From positions 1 through 64,000 of the forward strand of contig NZ_MVOH01000003.1 of the NCBI RefSeq assembly GCF_002286935.1: 64,000 bases of DNA, given 5' to 3'. The stretch is from Bifidobacterium criceti. GTDB taxonomy: Bacteria > Actinomycetota > Actinomycetes > Actinomycetales > Bifidobacteriaceae. How positions within the stretch are numbered: the stretch's first letter is position 1; every line of letters starts with the position of its first letter. Made by a program: the position numbers and the translations under genes. Below the pieces are notes generated by a model that saw only the letters and a program-made list of their open reading frames with translations, had not been told where the DNA came from and ran no database searches. This document shows positions 26,060 to 35,597 of the stretch, piece after piece.

Positions 26060-28249
26060 TCACATCATCCGCTTGAGGCGCGGGGGACGCACCGTCGACA
26101 GGAAGAGCGGCTGCACTTCGGTGACCGGGTTGTAGGGCGCCAGGCCGAACCACTTGACCGGCGAGCCGGCCACATGGCGGATCGCGTACTTGATGCGCAG
26201 GGCCCACGCCCCCTTCGCCGAGACCTTGGATTCCGGCATGAGGGCCTTGTGGATGAGCACGTACTTGATCGGGCCAATCTTCGGGTCGGCGTCGACCTTC
26301 GGGTAGCGGGTCGTCTGCTGGGGCAGGTCGCCGGCACGCAGCAGGTCATGCATGATCTGGTGCAGGTATGCGGGGATTGACTGCGAGACCTTGAACCCGA
26401 GACGGATGCGCACGCGGAACAGGTAGTCCGTGCCGTAATCCTCCACCGTGTATTCACGCGTGAACGGGTCGTCGGTCGTCTCGACCGACACGACCCACCA
26501 CGCGCGCGCGCGCTTGGGGTGGTTGGCGAAGATCGAGAAGAACACGTCGGTCTCCATGCGTTTCATGTCCTGATCCGAGGTCAGGTACACGATGTTGTCG
26601 GAATAATACGGAATCGTGGCGTCCTCATGCAGCCGCTGCAGCACAGGCAGGCAGTCGTTGAGCTGCATGTGGCGCCGCTGGGCGCGTTCGAGCTTCGTGC
26701 CCTCGTTCCAAGTGACCATCACGGTCAGGATCGCAATCGTGAGCAGCGCGGTGAACCAGCCGCCGTGCATGAACTTCGCCATCGAGGCCACGAAGAACAG
26801 GAGCATGATCGTGGGGAACACCACGGCGAACACTACGGAGGCCGCACGCATGCGCTTGTGCCACAGGTACACGGTGACGAGGATCGACGTCATGACCATC
26901 GTCACGGTGAGCGCGAGGCCGTAGGCGGCCGCGATGTGCTCCGAATTGCGGAAGATCAGCAGCACCGCCACCGTGGCCACGCACACCACGACATTGACGG
27001 TGGGGATGTACAGCTGGCCGCGTGTGCGCGCCGGGTAGCGAACCTGCAGATGCGGCATCCAGTTGAGGCGCGTGGCCTCGGAGACGATCGTGAATGCGCC
27101 GGAGATCAGCGCCTGCGAGGCGATCACACCGGCTATGACCGAGAGCACGACCGCCACATAGCGCAATTCCGGGGACAGCATGGCGAAGAAGGGGTTCGGC
27201 GATCCGCCTTCCTGCACATACGCCGGGTCCTCGAGCGTGCGGATGATCCACGCGCCCTGCCCGAAGTACGACAGCACGAGCGCAAGGTTGATGAACGGCC
27301 ATGTGGCGTAGATGTTGCCGCGGCCCACATGGCCCATGTCCGAATACAGCGCTTCGGCGCCGGTGATCGACAGGAACACGGTGCCCATCAGTGCAAGGCC
27401 GGCATGGTTGTCGCCGCTGAGCAGGAACTGCACGCCATGGACGGGGTTGAGCGCGCGCAGCACCTCGAGGTTGTGCGCCATGCTCATGGCGCCGGTGATC
27501 GCGATGAACAGGAACCAGATGAGCACGGCGGTGCCGAACACCTTGCCGATGCGCTCGGTGCCACGCGACTGCACGGCGAACACGGCCACGATGATCACGA
27601 GGGTGATGATGAGCATGAGGTTCGGGTTGGAGGCGAACACGCCCTGCAACGCGGGAAGGGTCTGCAGGCCTTCGACCGCCGAGCTGATCGACATGGCCGG
27701 TGTGAGTACGGAATCGGCAAGGAACGCGGCGCCGCCGATCATGGCGGGCACGATGAGCCAGCCGCCGTAGCGGCGCAGCAGCGTGTACAGCGCGAAGATG
27801 CCGCCTTCGCCCTTGTTGTCCACGCGCATGCAGATGACCACGTACTCAATCGTCGTGATCAGCGTCATCGTCCAGAACACGAGCGACAACATGCCGATCA
27901 CGGCGGTCTCGTCCGCATGGGTCACGCCGCCTTGGCCGGCGAGGAAGGTCTGCATGGTATAGAGCGGCGAGGTGCCGATGTCCCCATACACCACGCCGAG
28001 CGCCACGATCGACATGGCGAGCGTGACCTTGTCCGGCCCCGATTGCAGCTTGCGCCACCACCGTCCCACCGGTCCGCCCGCGCATGGCTGGTTGAGCCGC
28101 TGTGCCGCCTGCTGTTTGACGGCGCGTTCCTTGAGCAGCTCTTCGCGCTCCTGCTTGGTGAGTACCTCATGTGAAACCTTGGGGGCGCGGGTGTATTGCC
28201 CGGTCTGCACGAGTAACGGATCTTGTTCGTCATCAGGCCGTTGAGCCAT
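26060..28249 (-). CDS. kup: KUP family potassium uptake protein
   Basis: 729 residues. Proton-coupled K+ importer of the inner membrane. A 70-residue charged cytoplasmic N-terminus is followed by twelve hydrophobic segments (about 75-510) and a 200-residue cytoplasmic C-terminal domain. Diagnostic sequences: GVVYGDIGTSPLYT (about 86-99), KGEGGIFALYTLLRRY (about 147-162) and ITGAEALYSDMGHVG (about 300-314). Start placed at 28249 because AAAGGA is seven bases upstream; a GTG one codon earlier exists. Monocistronic, with its own terminator. Length is slightly above the 620-660 usual for the family because both termini are extended. Confidence 0.95.
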   Translation of the reverse strand: MAQRPDDEQDPLLVQTGQYTRAPKVSHEVLTKQEREELLKERAVKQQAAQRLNQPCAGGPVGRWWRKLQSGPDKVTLAMSIVALGVVYGDIGTSPLYTMQTFLAGQGGVTHADETAVIGMLSLVFWTMTLITTIEYVVICMRVDNKGEGGIFALYTLLRRYGGWLIVPAMIGGAAFLADSVLTPAMSISSAVEGLQTLPALQGVFASNPNLMLIITLVIIVAVFAVQSRGTERIGKVFGTAVLIWFLFIAITGAMSMAHNLEVLRALNPVHGVQFLLSGDNHAGLALMGTVFLSITGAEALYSDMGHVGRGNIYATWPFINLALVLSYFGQGAWIIRTLEDPAYVQEGGSPNPFFAMLSPELRYVAVVLSVIAGVIASQALISGAFTIVSEATRLNWMPHLQVRYPARTRGQLYIPTVNVVVCVATVAVLLIFRNSEHIAAAYGLALTVTMVMTSILVTVYLWHKRMRAASVVFAVVFPTIMLLFFVASMAKFMHGGWFTALLTIAILTVMVTWNEGTKLERAQRRHMQLNDCLPVLQRLHEDATIPYYSDNIVYLTSDQDMKRMETDVFFSIFANHPKRARAWWVVSVETTDDPFTREYTVEDYGTDYLFRVRIRLGFKVSQSIPAYLHQIMHDLLRAGDLPQQTTRYPKVDADPKIGPIKYVLIHKALMPESKVSAKGAWALRIKYAIRHVAGSPVKWFGLAPYNPVTEVQPLFLSTVRPPRLKRMM

Positions 28250-28450
28250 CACGATGTCCTTTCAACAGCGGGGCCAATCCCCACCCTTAAATACGGCACT
28301 AGGGAACGCTAATGCCTCCCATGGCCCGACACGGTCATACTTTGCGTACAGCATATTCGCCGCGAACAATGGTCGAGGATACTCCTTGATGCATCAATTC
28401 GCGTTCAGAACATCACAATATGTCCACAAAACCCAATCAACACAACGCGT

Positions 28451-29407
28451 TCAGACCCCATACACGTCGCGCGTCGTCGCGCGCGTCGCTTTTGCGACGT
28501 CCTCGACCGGCATGTCAAGATATTGGGCAAGCGACTGCAATGTGTATGGAATCATATACGGCGCGTTCGTCCGTCCGCGATACGGCATCGGCGTCAGATA
28601 CGGCGCATCCGTCTCGACCATGACATGGTCGAGGCCGACGATGCGTGCCGACTCGCGGATGCCGTCGTTGCCTTTGTAGCTTGACGTGCCCGAAAGCGAC
28701 AGATACCAGCCGTGCTCGCGCGCGATCTCGGCCATCTCGGCGTCGCCGGAATAGCTGTGGAACACGGTCCTGCGCGGCGCGCCGTCGGCGAGGAGCGTCT
28801 CGATGACGTCCTTGTGCGCGTCGCGGTCATGAATCTGCATCGGCAGGTCGAGCTCCTTTGCGAGCGCGATATGCGCGCGGAACGCCTCCCGTTGCAGTTC
28901 CTTCGCGCTTTCGCCGGTCCTGAACAGGTCCATGCCGGTCTCGCCGATCGCGACGACGTGGTTCGGGTAGGCCGTCGCGATCCTGTGGACTTCGGCGATC
29001 GCGTCGTCGAAGCTCACGTCGTGCCATGGCTTGTAGCGCACAGGCAGGCCGTCGGGGCCGGGTGCGCCGCGGTGGCCGTGGAGGACGGATTCGTTCGGAT
29101 GGATCGCGATCGCCGCGTGCACGGTGCCGGGGTATTCGCGCGCCATGTCGATCGCCGTCATCAGGTGCGGCAGTTCGCAGCCACAGTCGATGACACCTTC
29201 GACGCCGGCGTCCTGCGCCTGCCGCAGCAGTTCGTCGACGCTGTAGACGGGCACGGGCGCCTGCCCTTTCTGTTGTGCCTCGTGGCTCATCGCCTCGGAG
29301 AACGGCACGACCGACGCGACGTGCGTATGGTTGTCGATGACGTGCGCGCCTTCGGGGAGCGCGGGGGGCGCGGGCGCCCAGTTGCGGTCGCGGTGTTTCT
29401 TGCTCAT
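28451..29407 (-). CDS. tatD: TatD family metal-dependent DNase
   Basis: 318 residues. Two-metal hydrolase acting as 3'-5' exonuclease in DNA repair. Ligand motifs: VIDNHTHVA (about 23-31), GVIDCGCE, AIGETGMDLF (about 151-160), QIHDRDAH, VFHSYSGD and MVETDAPYL (about 261-269), in family order. Start after GAGGACGGC. In actinobacteria tatD commonly follows metG; here a GH36 gene and other sequence separate them by about 4 kb, and tatD begins only seven bases after the alpha-galactosidase stop, apparently co-transcribed with it. This arrangement suggests the glycosidase was inserted into an older metG-tatD unit. Confidence 0.93.
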   Translation of the reverse strand: MSKKHRDRNWAPAPPALPEGAHVIDNHTHVASVVPFSEAMSHEAQQKGQAPVPVYSVDELLRQAQDAGVEGVIDCGCELPHLMTAIDMAREYPGTVHAAIAIHPNESVLHGHRGAPGPDGLPVRYKPWHDVSFDDAIAEVHRIATAYPNHVVAIGETGMDLFRTGESAKELQREAFRAHIALAKELDLPMQIHDRDAHKDVIETLLADGAPRRTVFHSYSGDAEMAEIAREHGWYLSLSGTSSYKGNDGIRESARIVGLDHVMVETDAPYLTPMPYRGRTNAPYMIPYTLQSLAQYLDMPVEDVAKATRATTRDVYGV

Positions 29408-29414
29408 GCCGTCC

Positions 29415-31796
29415 TCACGCCTCCGTCGTCTTTGGTTCGTCGGCGTGGGTGCCTGCTTCGTCGCCCGCATCATAGGTGACCGCGAAGATGCGCGACGACG
29501 GCACGTCGTCGTTCGCGACGGTGAAGCGCACCGTTTCCGGGTCGACATGTTCGATCGACCAGGGTTGCGCATGCGGCGCATGGTCGGGGTGCGCGGGGTC
29601 GGGGAAGACCTGCGTGATATGCGCGCCTTCGCCGAGGTGCAGATACATCGAATTGACGCCGCCGCGACGCCAGACGGCGAGGAATTCACGGTGTCCCTGC
29701 TCACCGATGATATGCGCGACGTCGGGGAAGAGCGCTTCGGAGATCCGCTCGTCGTGCCGCAGGCCGTAAGCGAGCCACGGTCCGTTGAACGACGGCAGGT
29801 CGTCGGGCCACCAGGGCATGACGTGCCCCTGCTCGTCAAGCACGGCGCGGTGCAGGGTGACGGCGTCCTTGACGAGCGCGAGCCTCGACGGGTTCATGCG
29901 GTTGATGAACCCGGACAGGTAGAGGCGGCCGAGGATGCCGGCCGTCAACGTGAAAACGGCCTGCTCGTCGTCCATCTCCTCCTGTGCGTAGCCCCAGTTG
30001 CCCTGTTGTTCGGGCAGGATCGTCATCGCGGCGCCCGCGGCGATCGCCGCGTAGACGAGCGGATCGGCCTGATCCGATGTCGACTGCAGGTCGAGGCGGC
30101 CGAGCATCGCGTAGTCGGCACGCATCGCGCCGGACCCGCAATTCTCGATGATGACGCCGGGATGGCGGCGGCGGATGTCGTCGATCCAGTCCTGCACGGC
30201 GCGGCAGTGCTCGAGGAGGCCTTCGCCGACCGAATCGGCGCCCACATCGGTGCCGACGCCCGGCATCGTGTTGTAGTCGAATTTGAAATAGCCGACGCCG
30301 AATTCCTCGATGAGGCGGTCGACGGTCGCCGTCGCATGCTCGCGCGCGGCGGCCGAACGGAAATCGAGATGGTATCGGCCCTGGTCGGCGATGCGCCGGC
30401 CATGGCGGCAGAAGAACGCGCTGTCCGGCAGGCTCTTCGCGAGCGGCGAGCGCACGCCGATGACTTCGGGTTCGAGCCACAGGCCCGCGGTCATGCCGTG
30501 CGCCTGGATGTCGTGGATGAGGCCCGCGAGGCGCATCGTGCCGAAACGGTCGGCGGACGGCTCCCATTCGCCGACCATGTCCCACCAGCCGCCGTCCCCG
30601 TCGTCGTACCAGCCGGCGTCGATGCAGAAGACGTCGGCGCCGACCTTCGACGCGCCTTCGACGAGCGGCAGTTCCTTGTCAATCGTCGGGTCGCCCCACA
30701 ACGTGTTCATGTAATCGTTGTAGACGACGGTGAGCAACGTCTCGTCGAAGACGTCGGAACGGCCCTGAATCGCCGCATGGTGGCGCCGCAACGCACGCCT
30801 GTGGACCGTCATCTCGGCGACGGCGCGCTGCCAGTCGCCCGCGCATATCACGAACGAGACCGGCACCGAGACGAAATCGTTGCCGTCGCCGAGCATCGTG
30901 AACCACTGGTGGTCGCGGTATTCGGGCCCATACGCGCTCACGCGGATGCCGGGGTCGTCCTCGCCGATCTCCCATGCCCATGCGCCGTTGTGCTCGATCT
31001 GCCACATGAACGAGAACGGGCGCGTCGAGGTGTCCTCGCTGAAGCCTTCGATGATGCCCGCAGGCTGGTATTCGCCCGTCGACCATGTCGACGACGAGCT
31101 GCGCGCGAACCGCGCCGACGACATGCCCGGGTTGACGCGCTGGTCACGGTCGCGCAGCGGCGTCGCACGCAGCGGGTCGCAGCGCCACGCGTTCTCCAGA
31201 TCCCAAGAGTTTTCGCCCGAATAGACGAAGGTCTGCGCGTCATCGAGGCGTGCCGCGGCGAGCGGGAGCGTCACGTTCATCGACGAGACCGCCTCGACCG
31301 GGTACTCCTCGTCGCTGTGCAGGATCGTATATGTACGCACGGCGCTCAGGCCCGTGCGTGTCTTGAAGACCGAGATGACGTCCGGCCCGTCGCCTTCGGG
31401 GTCGCGTTGCACGATCGCAAGCCCATCCATCGGCTTCGCATTCGGGCCGCTCCCCATGCTTTCGTCCATCGGCGGCGCAATGAGGAACGCCTCGACGAAC
31501 CGCAGTTTGAGCCCCGCCGCGGACGCCGCGAGCTGCAGGCGGTTGTCACCACCGCCATCAATCGACGACCGCAGTTCCACGATCGGCTGCGCATCAGGTT
31601 CGCCGGGGATGTTCACGTCGGCGGTGCGCATGCCACGGCCGGACAATCCGACAAGGCGCACCGGGGCGTCCACGGACGCCTCGAACACCATCGACACCAC
31701 GCCGTTACCCCATACGAAACGGCCCGATGCGTCAGGGATCACGCGGCCCGCAATGCGTGCCGCTCCCCCAAGCATCCGCTCCACTACGCCACTCAT
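29415..31796 (-). CDS. GH36 alpha-galactosidase
   Basis: 793 residues. Releases terminal alpha-galactose from raffinose-family oligosaccharides or melibiose. Beta-sandwich N-terminal domain (about 1-330), TIM barrel (about 335-650), small C-terminal beta domain. The catalytic nucleophile is the Asp of YFKFDYN (Asp507) and the acid/base is the Asp of QSTSDQADPL (Asp575); GLWLEPEVIG and IENCGSGAMRAD are the flanking GH36 motifs. The barrel entry is VFCIDAGWYDD. No signal peptide, so it acts on imported sugars. Start at 31796 after GGAAAGGAAG. The next gene, tatD, follows seven bases after its stop. No transporter gene accompanies it here. Confidence 0.92.
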   Translation of the reverse strand: MSGVVERMLGGAARIAGRVIPDASGRFVWGNGVVSMVFEASVDAPVRLVGLSGRGMRTADVNIPGEPDAQPIVELRSSIDGGGDNRLQLAASAAGLKLRFVEAFLIAPPMDESMGSGPNAKPMDGLAIVQRDPEGDGPDVISVFKTRTGLSAVRTYTILHSDEEYPVEAVSSMNVTLPLAAARLDDAQTFVYSGENSWDLENAWRCDPLRATPLRDRDQRVNPGMSSARFARSSSSTWSTGEYQPAGIIEGFSEDTSTRPFSFMWQIEHNGAWAWEIGEDDPGIRVSAYGPEYRDHQWFTMLGDGNDFVSVPVSFVICAGDWQRAVAEMTVHRRALRRHHAAIQGRSDVFDETLLTVVYNDYMNTLWGDPTIDKELPLVEGASKVGADVFCIDAGWYDDGDGGWWDMVGEWEPSADRFGTMRLAGLIHDIQAHGMTAGLWLEPEVIGVRSPLAKSLPDSAFFCRHGRRIADQGRYHLDFRSAAAREHATATVDRLIEEFGVGYFKFDYNTMPGVGTDVGADSVGEGLLEHCRAVQDWIDDIRRRHPGVIIENCGSGAMRADYAMLGRLDLQSTSDQADPLVYAAIAAGAAMTILPEQQGNWGYAQEEMDDEQAVFTLTAGILGRLYLSGFINRMNPSRLALVKDAVTLHRAVLDEQGHVMPWWPDDLPSFNGPWLAYGLRHDERISEALFPDVAHIIGEQGHREFLAVWRRGGVNSMYLHLGEGAHITQVFPDPAHPDHAPHAQPWSIEHVDPETVRFTVANDDVPSSRIFAVTYDAGDEAGTHADEPKTTEA

Positions 31797-32296
31797 CGCC
31801 GCTTCCTTTCCTCTCCGGACGCATCGCGGCGCGTCCGCATCATCATCGCCCACGACCGCCTACGCGCCATCTCATGCCAACGGGACCTCGGTGGACATGA
31901 GCGCTGGACACATCGCGAGCCGCCGCGGACCCACGATGACGTGCATCCGCCGAGGCCTGTCTCCATCCTCTCCCTCCCATTATGCACGAGTGCATGCGCT
32001 GTGCCCTGCGGCGAACCGTTTCCGTCCGCCTTGCGCACGCATACTTCGCGAGCCGCGCAGCGGCGGTGTGCACTTGGGCGCACGATGTTCCGCGCGGCCA
32101 CGATGCACGGAACAACAGCGTCCATATATTGAGTCCATATATTGGGACAGCCCCGTATGCGCCGACGATACGCGCGCGACGGACGAATCGACGACATGTA
32201 CCTCTAAGCTGGGTGCGTCACGCCGGCCCCGACCCCAATACCGACGACAACAGGACACCGACGATCCACAGCGCACAGGAGCTCTGGACACCCACG

Positions 32297-32659
32297 ATGT
32301 ACGTCGACCCGCACCGCAACAACAACGCCGGCAACCTCCGCTGGCTCATGGCCTATTGCAAACCGGGCCTGCCACGCGCGGCCGGCGGCATCATGAGCCG
32401 CATGACATCCGACACCGACGCCATCCGCCATCTGCTCGCGTCGATGAACTCGATGGTCGAGGAGAACATCGAAGGCCACCGCGTCGTCAAGGCATTCGTC
32501 CGCGAGGATTATGAGACACGGAAATTCGACGGACGCAACGAGGGTTATATGGAACGCAACATGGACATGGCGCGCAACACGCGCCGGTACATGCCATGTC
32601 TCGACGGCCTCGGATGCTCGCTCCAACTCATCGCGCACCGTCTGATCACGGTCGAGTGA
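32297..32659 (+). pseudogene. remnant of an ABC multidrug-exporter gene
   Basis: A 120-codon frame that joins pieces of an ABC exporter (MdlB/MsbA type). Codons 1-35 (GNLRWLMAYCKPGLP) resemble an N-terminus, the middle (VEENIEGHRVVKAFVREDYE) is the coupling-loop segment normally about 200 residues into such proteins, and the end (LQLIAHRLITVE) matches the IAHRLSTV H-loop segment that lies near the end of the ATPase domain. The first four transmembrane helices, last helices, Walker A, signature and Walker B are missing, so at least two internal deletions occurred without loss of frame. It could be translated but cannot transport. Upstream, 31797-32296 holds no gene; a repeated TCCATATATTG lies at about 32121-32147. 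Confidence 0.75.
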
Positions 32660-32707
32660 TGTGGGTGTGTACGTGTGGGTGTGCGCGGTGTGCAACGCAA
32701 AGAAAAA

Positions 32708-32735
32708 GCCGGCGGAGAGAAGGCCGCCGGCATTT
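32708..32735 (+). terminator. terminator after the ABC remnant
   Basis: GCCGGCGG (32708-32715) pairs with CCGCCGGC (32724-32731), loop AGAGAAGG, followed by ATTTCAT. It is a leftover of the exporter gene's own terminator or serves whatever transcript remains. The following 32736-33002 stretch contains no credible gene. Confidence 0.6.
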
Positions 32736-33002
32736 CATAGAGAGAAGAGAGAAGAAGGGTTCAGTTATGGGGTTCTTGGGAGGGAACCTCGTCATCGATC
32801 TCATGTGTATCGCTGACATGATTACTATAAACGCCCGTAGCTGTGTATGACGCTATTGTTTTCTGAAAATTTCCTGAAAACCTATGTTCGACCGTTGTGG
32901 GCGGCGTGGGCGGCGGCGTCCGCAATCGTCGTCGTCACGACGTCCGACGACGGTCCGATCGCAGTATTCGCCCGTAATTCCAACGATTGTGCGACCCCCT
33001 AC

Positions 33003-33032
33003 GGACATCGTCGGACATCGTCGGACATCGTC
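33003..33032. repeat. tandem 10-bp repeat, three copies
   Basis: GGACATCGTC is repeated three times without interruption in the spacer downstream of metG. Function unknown; copy number may vary between strains. Confidence 0.85.
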
Positions 33033-33156
33033 GCGGATGCGCGCGACGTCGGCCGCGCACATCCGCTACGCACGGTGCTTCGCCGGCAGCAAAACAGGAT
33101 ACCGCCGCCTCCGGGCCGCGGTCTCCTGACGCCGCAGACCACTGTTCCCCGCCCTA

Positions 33157-33245
33157 TCGTCGCGCGACCGCACAACCGCGATACCGCACGACGCAAACGA
33201 CCGCCGTTCCGTCGTACGACACCGCAGATTGCGGCACCGCGCGAC
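33157..33245. repeat. CACCGCA-core intergenic repeat, locus 3
   Basis: One unit at 33157-33193 (TCGTCGCGCGACCGCACAAC, then GATACCGCACGACGC) and a second at 33211-33245 that starts GTCGTACGACACCGCA and ends GCGGCACCGCGCGAC. The second is nearly identical in plan to 24169-24203 and is preceded by the same CCGCCGTTCC/GCGCCGTTCC flank. Confidence 0.65.
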
Positions 33246-33288
33246 GGATACGGCGGTCGGATACGACTACCGCGCGCTTACGCGTTCC

Positions 33289-35160
33289 TCACCGGTCGTC
33301 TCCGGCGAGCTTCGCCTGTTCCGCGGCGAGACGCTGCGCTTCGGCTTCGCGGCGCGCGTTGAGCGCGCTTTCGAAGCGCGCGAGTTCCTCGTCGACCGCT
33401 TCGGTCGGGATCTTCGCGAAGATCGGCGTCGGTTTCGCGACGTTCGCGCCGACTTCGATCGGTTCGCTCTTCCACGGGCGCAGGTTCTCCCCGAGCACAT
33501 AGTCGCCGGTGATGATCGGATAGTGGAACGACGGATCGTCAAGGTCGGTGACTTCCTCGATGTGCGGCAGCGGCGAGAATGTGCCGGTGCCGCCAAGCGC
33601 CTCCCACACTTTCTGCGACGCGTGCGGCAGGAACGGCGCGAGCAGATGGTTCGCGTCGAGAACCGCCTGCGCGGCGACGTGCAGCACGGTGCCGAGACGG
33701 TCGGCATCGTCCTTGATCTTCCACGGTTCGGTCGCGGAGATGTATTTGTTGATGTCGCCGACGAGGCGCATCGCTTCGTTGAGCGCGTTCTTCTGGCGGT
33801 GCGTTTCGATGAGCGAACCGACCGTGTCGAACGCGGCCGCGGATTCGTTGAGGAGCGCACGGTCCTCGTCGGTCATCTTGTCTTCGGCGATTGGCGGCAC
33901 TTCACCGAAGTTCTTCGCGATGAGGTTCGCGACACGGTTGACGAGGTTGCCCCACGACGCCGCGAGTTCCTCGTTGTTGTGGCGGACGAATTCGGACCAT
34001 GTGAAGTCGGAGTCGGAGTTCTCCGGTCCCGCGACCGAGATGTAGTAGCGGACGGCGTCCACCGGGTACCGTTCGAGGATGTCCTTGACATAGATGACGA
34101 TGCCGCGCGACGACGAGAACTTCTTGCCTTCCATCGTCATGAACTCGGACGCGACGACCTGCTCGGGCAGGTTGAGCGGACCGAGCTGTCCGGGTTCGCC
34201 GCCCTTCGAGCCGGCGCCGTTGTACGCGATCATCTCGGACGGCCAGATCTGCGAATGGAACGTGATGTTGTCCTTGCCCATGAAATAGTAGCCGGGCGTC
34301 GCGGGGTCGTTCCACCATTGGCGCCACGCCTCGGGGTCGCCCGAGCGGCGCGCCCATTCGATCGATGCGGACAGGTAGCCGATGACGGCGTCGAACCACA
34401 CGTACAGACGCTTGTTCGGGTTGTCGATCCAGCCGGGGACCGGGATCGGGATGCCCCAGTCGATGTCGCGCGTGATCGCGCGCGGCTTGACTTCGCGGAA
34501 CAGGCCGATCGAGAAGTTGAGGACATTCGTACGCCATCCTTGACGCGTCTTGAGCCATGCGAGGTTCGCGTCGGCGAGCGCGGGCAGGTCGAGGAAGTAG
34601 TGTTCGCTCTCTTGGAAGATCGGCGTTTCGCCGTTGATCTTCGAGACCGGGTCGATGAGCTCGTCCGGGTCGAGTTCGTTGCCGCAGTTGTCGCACTGGT
34701 CGCCGCGTGCGCCCGGTGCATGGCAGATCGGGCATTCGCCTTCGATGTAACGGTCCGGCAGCGTACGTCCCGTCGACGGTGAGATCGCGACCTTCTGCGT
34801 GCCTTTGTAGATGTAGCCGTTCTTGAGGCACTGGCGGAACAGTTCCTGCACGACGAGCTCGTGGTTCTTCGTCGTCGTTCGCGTGAACAGGTCGTAGCTC
34901 AGGCCGAGGTTGCACAGGTCGCTCGCGATGACGCGGTTGTAGCGGTCCGCGAGTTCCTGCGGCGTGACGCCTTCCTTGTCCGCTTCGACGAGGATCGGCG
35001 TTCCGTGCTCGTCCGTTCCGGAGACCATGAGCACATCGTTGCCTTTCATGCGCTGGTAGCGCGCGTAGACGTCCGAGGGCACGCCGAAGCCCGCGACGTG
35101 GCCGATATGACGGGGGCCGTTCGCATACGGCCAAGCGACATTCACGATGATATGAGTCAT
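33289..35160 (-). CDS. metG: methionyl-tRNA synthetase
   Basis: 623 residues. Charges tRNA-Met. The class I HIGH motif occurs in [12 protein letters not shown] (about 11-22), the knuckle [17 protein letters not shown] supplies four Cys for zinc, and the KMSKS loop is read as GKKFSSSRG. The C-terminal anticodon-binding helices follow, and the last 60 residues are Glu/Ala/Arg-rich without the separate tRNA-binding dimer domain of longer MetRS. Start at 35160 gives the canonical [15 protein letters not shown]; there is no ribosome site, but GATAAT lies seven bases before the ATG, so a leaderless transcript is plausible. Upstream is a dense DnaA-box-like cluster. Confidence 0.96.
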   Translation of the reverse strand: MTHIIVNVAWPYANGPRHIGHVAGFGVPSDVYARYQRMKGNDVLMVSGTDEHGTPILVEADKEGVTPQELADRYNRVIASDLCNLGLSYDLFTRTTTKNHELVVQELFRQCLKNGYIYKGTQKVAISPSTGRTLPDRYIEGECPICHAPGARGDQCDNCGNELDPDELIDPVSKINGETPIFQESEHYFLDLPALADANLAWLKTRQGWRTNVLNFSIGLFREVKPRAITRDIDWGIPIPVPGWIDNPNKRLYVWFDAVIGYLSASIEWARRSGDPEAWRQWWNDPATPGYYFMGKDNITFHSQIWPSEMIAYNGAGSKGGEPGQLGPLNLPEQVVASEFMTMEGKKFSSSRGIVIYVKDILERYPVDAVRYYISVAGPENSDSDFTWSEFVRHNNEELAASWGNLVNRVANLIAKNFGEVPPIAEDKMTDEDRALLNESAAAFDTVGSLIETHRQKNALNEAMRLVGDINKYISATEPWKIKDDADRLGTVLHVAAQAVLDANHLLAPFLPHASQKVWEALGGTGTFSPLPHIEEVTDLDDPSFHYPIITGDYVLGENLRPWKSEPIEVGANVAKPTPIFAKIPTEAVDEELARFESALNARREAEAQRLAAEQAKLAGDDR

Positions 35161-35233
35161 GCGCCGATTATCCGGCCGAGCGCGGACACTGCCGTCCGTT
35201 GTTTTCGACACCGCCGCCGATCGTTTTCGGTTG

Positions 35234-35440
35234 TGTGGATATGCGTCGGCATCGATATCGGCATCAATATCCACACAGATGTGCACACAACATCATGTGG
35301 ATACGTCGTGGTCACCCAGTGGATACGTGAATAGAATATATGTACCGCCCTTCCACATCCACCGTGGATACCATCACCGCACAATCCACACACCATCCAC
35401 ATCCTGTGGGTGCACATTCGTACTTATCCACAAATCCACA
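35234..35440. promoter_or_regulatory. cluster of DnaA-box-like sites
   Basis: Nine 9-mers matching NNATCCAC[AGT] in about 210 bp. Plus strand: ATATCCACA 35267, CAATCCACA 35382, CCATCCACA 35393, TTATCCACA 35424 (perfect box), AAATCCACA 35432. Minus strand: ATATCCACA 35234-35242, GTATCCACA 35296-35304, GTATCCACT 35318-35326, GTATCCACG 35363-35371. The region lies between metG and the divergent gene at 35598, with no dnaA, dnaN or rpmH in the window, so it is more likely a DnaA-titrating or DnaA-regulated site than oriC. Binding itself is inferred. Confidence 0.55.
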
Positions 35441-35597
35441 TGACTTTTTCCGAACGTTGCCAAGCGGACGCACACACCCCTACGCTCGTGCCACACGCCG
35501 AGCACGGCGCACGACGGATCCGACCACCCAACACACTGAGCACACAACAAATACGACCGCACAACAAACCGAACCCACGATGAAGGGGGCACGATCG

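Noticed and set aside
32767-32850. Tiny ORF (about 27 codons) starting MGFLGGNLVIDLMC after a purine-rich stretch
   Set aside because: Too short, no partner gene, no family features; kept only as spacer sequence.
33003-33032. CRISPR array
   Set aside because: Only three contiguous 10-bp copies with no spacers; none of the other repeats has regular spacer structure, and no cas genes are present.
35234-35440. Possibility that the DnaA-box-like cluster is oriC
   Set aside because: None of dnaA, dnaN, recF, rpmH or gyrB is in the window and the flanking genes are metG and an orphan regulator; titration/regulatory site is more likely.
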